A stretch of DNA of 64,000 bases from Dryas octopetala (lineage: Eukaryota > Streptophyta > Magnoliopsida > Rosales > Rosaceae): positions 18,078,835 to 18,142,834 of the forward strand of contig OY992832.1 of assembly GCA_963921425.1 (NCBI GenBank), written 5' to 3'. The position numbers and the translations under genes were made by a program. Positions 60,297-64,000 of the stretch are shown piece by piece. The first letter of the stretch is position 1, and each line of letters begins with the position of its first letter. The notes beneath the pieces were generated by a model. That model saw only the letters and a list, made by a program, of their open reading frames with translations, ran no database searches and was not told where the DNA came from.

Positions 60297-63200
60297 AACT
60301 GACTAAAAATAGTTAATATTATTTAAATTGTTGATGAAAAATCTAATGTGGAAGCACGTGCTTAGCGCATGAGTGACATTTCGAACATTTTAATCCACCT
60401 AGATGCCTATCTAAGCATTTACTCGCCCCATTTAACATATTATGTATAACATTAAAAATTCTTGATTTACTAAACTGATTGCGTTCAATAGCGGGTATGG
60501 ACTTACAAAGGTATCCATGTGGAGTAAGATATCCAAAATGTCACTCACATGCAAAGTACGTGGATTTTCCATCCTAATTTAAACGAGATTAATAATTTGG
60601 ACGTACTTAATTACTATCGTATTGAAAGTACAGAACTAAAATTATCAAAATTAACAAAATATGACCAAAATGAAAATTTCATTAAAGTATCATTTGGCCT
60701 TTTGTTTAAGCAAACAGGAAAACTAACTGCCACAAATTTAGGTCACTAAAACTGTTAGACAATAATCCGATCAAATGTGGAGGCTATAGCCTTTCCCTTA
60801 ATGGTCTTTCCTCACCTCAACGTGCTGAGGTTATGGCTATCTCTCGCAGACTTCAATTTGTTCATGTTACGAGGTTTGATTCTTTTCATCTTGACACAGA
60901 CGGGTAAGCTCTTGCAATAAGGTCTCAAAAGTGCGGTGGAGGATTTGGTGGTGGTTGGACACCTTTTGGAGAAGGTTAACAACATTTTGGCACATTCGGC
61001 GATGAACAAGCTGGAAGAGGCTAATAGTATTTTGGCATAGTTTTCTTCTGCTACTTTTTGTATGTGATAGAATTAGAGCATCTAACCCAAAACCAATTGG
61101 CAATGGGTGAAGAGGCCCAACACTTATAAGCACATATGCAAAGCTTTAGTTTTCCGATGTGGGACATTGCTCTACATTACTCTCAACAGTATGTTCCATG
61201 ATCATACAAAAGATAGTCAACATTGAAGTGGCATCAAAATTATGTGCTATTGCCCTTTTAGGTTGACTCTTTGAATCTTGACAAAAAAAAGTCAATCAAT
61301 GTTGATTGCTCTAAACTAATTTCATATGTACTCATATTGGATGGTATGAAGTACGTATGACTACTTGGTTTAACACGTGAGTGAACTTGCTGTGATACCA
61401 TGAAGGAAATTGAAACAACAAACTCAAAACCAATTGGAAATAGGAGAAAAGACCCAACACACTTATACAATGCTGTAATTTCTAACGTGAGACAACACAG
61501 TCCACATATTTACAATTCGTGCTAATTTATTTTGTAGTTCTCATTAAAAGATTATCTTTATAAAAAGATCTTATTGTGATTAATTAAATAGATAAGAACA
61601 ATGAAATCAGAATGATAATTAAATGGTTAAACCGATGTGACCATATTTCGCATAAATGATTCTTAAAAGGCAATGATGAGCCAATAATCATTTAGTCTAA
61701 TGGGTAATCTTCTCTTTGTGGGAGAAAGCCTTGAGTTCAAAACTCATGGACCACAAATCCTAGATGATTATTCATAAACTTAAAGATGAGATGGATAAAC
61801 TCTTATATTTTGACCCATTAATCCTTATCAACTTAAGCTTAGGAGGACACGAGTCACAAGTTAATTCTTATCAACTTAAAGCTAAGAGGACACGTGTCCT
61901 TTCTAATCCGTGGTGACCTCGCACAACGTTTTAAATTTTCAATTGAAGTAGTAAAAAAAGAAAGTTGTAAATGGTTTCAAAGGACTTAGTGTAACAATGC
62001 CGTTGTGTTAATGCTTGTTTTTTTTTTTTTTTAATCCAGTCGTGTTAATACTTGTCTATATTTAGGTTAATCTTATGTTTCATTCTATGTATATTTTCTT
62101 TTTCGCCCACTTCCTTCATTTTGTGGATTTGTATAAAGTCAAAAGGACTAATATAAGAGACTAATTATGTGAAACTGTTTTATAAGAACCCTTAAATTAA
62201 TCCAATGACACATATCCAGATATCAATACCAATAAACTATTTTTATTCACCAATACCAATTTTATTAGAAATAATTACTCTATACTACATCTTTACAATG
62301 GTTTTTAACTTCTAATACAATAATTATTAATATATAACAATCAGGTTAGTTTAACTGCATGTCATTCCGTTGACTCTAACTGAGTGGGCTGTAATTGCCA
62401 TTTATTTCTTATTTTTGGTCTTTCTCTTTCTTCTCTTTTCCTCCTCGAGTCTCTCTCTTTCTCCCCGAAATGTCTTTGAAGATCGGACTCTCGCCGTCCG
62501 GCGAGAGTAGCCGGCAGTGTGGGTCTCATCCCCTTCCTCTCTCTTCCTTCTCCTTTCCCCAACCTCCGATGTCTAGCATCAAGTAGATCTAACAGATGGT
62601 GAGGTTCATTCGATCTTCTCCGATTCGATTCCTAAATCAGCGAAAATGAACAACGCTGATGTCTAGCTCCAAGCAGATCCAGCAGATGGAGGTTCATTCG
62701 CCAAAATAGTTTTGGGTTATTTTGATTTTGAATTGATTGAGATTTGGTTATTATTTTGATGCAGTTTCAGTTCAAAGTTTCAGTTTTCTTATGCAGTTTC
62801 AGTTTTTCGATGTACTTTCAGTTTGCAATTTCAATTTTCTGATCAGTTCAATTTCAATATTTTTCAAGTTTACCCTTGTGTTTTGTTGCATGACAAATAT
62901 AAATGGTTTTAAATTTTGTTTTGGACATACCATGCTAATCAATTGGTATTTTCCGCTTTTTTGTGTCCTTTTTTGTCTTTGTGTCGCGTGTTTTCTATTT
63001 GGGTTTCTGGGGGGGTGGGCTGCAAGTAAGTAGAAGGTGGGTTTTGAGTAATTATTTTTGTTTGGATGCTTTTGGTTAATTTAAAAGGTTGTTAGTACCT
63101 TATAATTAATGGACTCATTTTATTAACCAAAAACTCATTTTAAATTACTAACTAATAAAAAAAAGCTTCACCCAAACCCATTTTATTCCTCGTTCTTTTT

Positions 63201-63330
63201 TTAACATATCCTCTGACGAGTTCGCCACATATCCTCCTAGGGTATCAAATAAGGCTTGTGGAGACTACATGTTAGGTTTTAACTATGAATCCAAAATCTC
63301 ATAATTAAATCCTAACATAAACTCGACAAA
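60297..63330. other. intergenic DNA with LTR-like fragments
   Basis: No protein gene recognised. The section 62400-62720 is GC-richer and includes 'GATGTCTAGC(A/T)(T/C)CAAG(T/C)AGATC' twice (62568 and 62658), a local duplication of a possible exon or element end; it has no recognisable domain. Confidence 0.35.
61060..61505. repeat. two diverged direct copies of an LTR-like segment
   Basis: 61080-61125 and 61423-61465 share AACCAATTGG(C/A)AAT(G/A)GG followed by AAGAGGCCCAACAC or AAAGACCCAACAC and then CTTATA. The first copy continues to CCGATGTGGGACATTGCTC and 'ACTCTCAACA', a combination often seen at the ends of plant LTR retrotransposons. No internal coding region, so at most remnants. Confidence 0.5.
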
Positions 63331-63337
63331 CTAAGTG

Positions 63338-64000
63338 GAAGGAGTAAAATTTCAGTTTTAAGGAAATTTCTGCTGAAATTTCGATTTCGACAAAATTAGA
63401 CAGAAACGACTAAAATTGTTATTCAAATATAGAAATTTTGAATAAAACTTGACCATATGTTTATTTAACATATTATCTACTACATCGATAAAAAAATATT
63501 GAAGAAACCAAATTATATATTAGGTTTCATGTAATATAAGGTGAATATAATGCGCGCTGGAGGTAAATACTGTTAAATAAAATGAGTATAAAGAATAAAT
63601 GAAATTAGTATATTTTTTATGCTTTATAATTTTTAGACTAAATCTTAATACTAAATCCTATATACTCTATAATTCTATATACCTTAATACTCTTTATACT
63701 CTATAATCTATACACTAAACCTTATATATTCTATTTTGTTTAAGATATGGTATAGGATATTATTGTTTAGGCCCTTTAAGTATTTTTAATTATTTCTTAT
63801 ATAGAAATGTATTAGGGTTTAAAAACAACTAAACGAAACACCAAAACAGCCAAACGAAACACCAAAACAGCCAAACGAAACCTCAAACTTTTTTTTTTCT
63901 TTCAAATTGCCCAAAGGTCTCAAATATCTATCAACCCTAAATTTGTTTTTTCTTTCCTTTTCTTTTCTTTTCTTTTCATTTTTTTCTTTCTTTCCTTCCT
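63338..64000. mobile_element. second copy of the hAT-like element, cut by the window end
   Basis: Same orientation as 59118-60288. It begins AAGGAGTAAAATTTCAG and then matches the first copy over at least 600 bp, e.g. GGTTTCATGTAATATAAGG, GTATATTTTTTATGC versus GTATATTATTTATAC, AAATTGCCCAAAGGTC. The pyrimidine-rich part runs off the right edge of the window. The copies differ by scattered substitutions and small indels. Confidence 0.7.

Overview
This is nuclear DNA of a flowering plant, almost certainly a eudicot. The genes are split by AT-rich GT-AG introns, the intergenic DNA is AT-rich and packed with small inverted-repeat transposons, and all recognisable proteins have plant relatives. 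The LRR wording of a decayed TIR-NBS-LRR gene and a miR4376/miR3627-type hairpin fit a woody rosid, possibly Rosaceae; that placement is inference.

Layout. 0-11.8 kb holds no protein gene. It carries two nested PIF/Harbinger MITEs (0.26-1.14 kb), a long-TIR Pack-MULE-like element with a captured pectin-methylesterase-inhibitor fragment (3.23-4.54 kb), a 161-bp MULE-type MITE (6.7 kb), a strong microRNA hairpin with CCAAT and TATA boxes (8.1-8.4 kb) and a 631-bp long-TIR element (10.3-10.9 kb). 11.8-15.6 kb (-) is the 20S proteasome beta-7 subunit gene (PBG1). 16-23.4 kb is intergenic with a 1.15-kb Harbinger-type element and two further inverted-repeat elements. 23.6-34.6 kb (+) is the SUMO E3 ligase gene SIZ1, with 16 coding exons and one GC-AG intron. 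35.7-38.0 kb (-) is a TNL resistance pseudogene with most of TIR and NB-ARC deleted. 38.9-42.0 kb (-) is TFIIH subunit p44 (GTF2H2). 42.2-43.1 kb has two MITEs. 44.1-48.6 kb (-) is the minor-spliceosome U11/U12-65K protein gene (RNPC3). 49-52.5 kb is intergenic. 52.6-54.1 kb (-) is an intronless PPR gene, followed by tRNA-Lys(CTT) (-) and a TMEM209-like nuclear-envelope/'cytochrome b561 N-terminal' family gene (54.8-58.8 kb, -). 59.1-64 kb has two copies of a hAT-like element, the second cut by the window end.

The genes are housekeeping genes (protein degradation, SUMO conjugation, transcription/DNA repair, minor splicing, organelle RNA processing, nuclear envelope). They form no pathway cluster; their proximity looks incidental. 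The most interesting signals are the Pack-MULE with its PMEI fragment, the MIR locus, the TNL pseudogene and the precise target-site duplications of several MITEs. Exon coordinates were derived by hand from splice motifs, reading frame and family knowledge; all five intact multi-exon or intronless genes close in frame.
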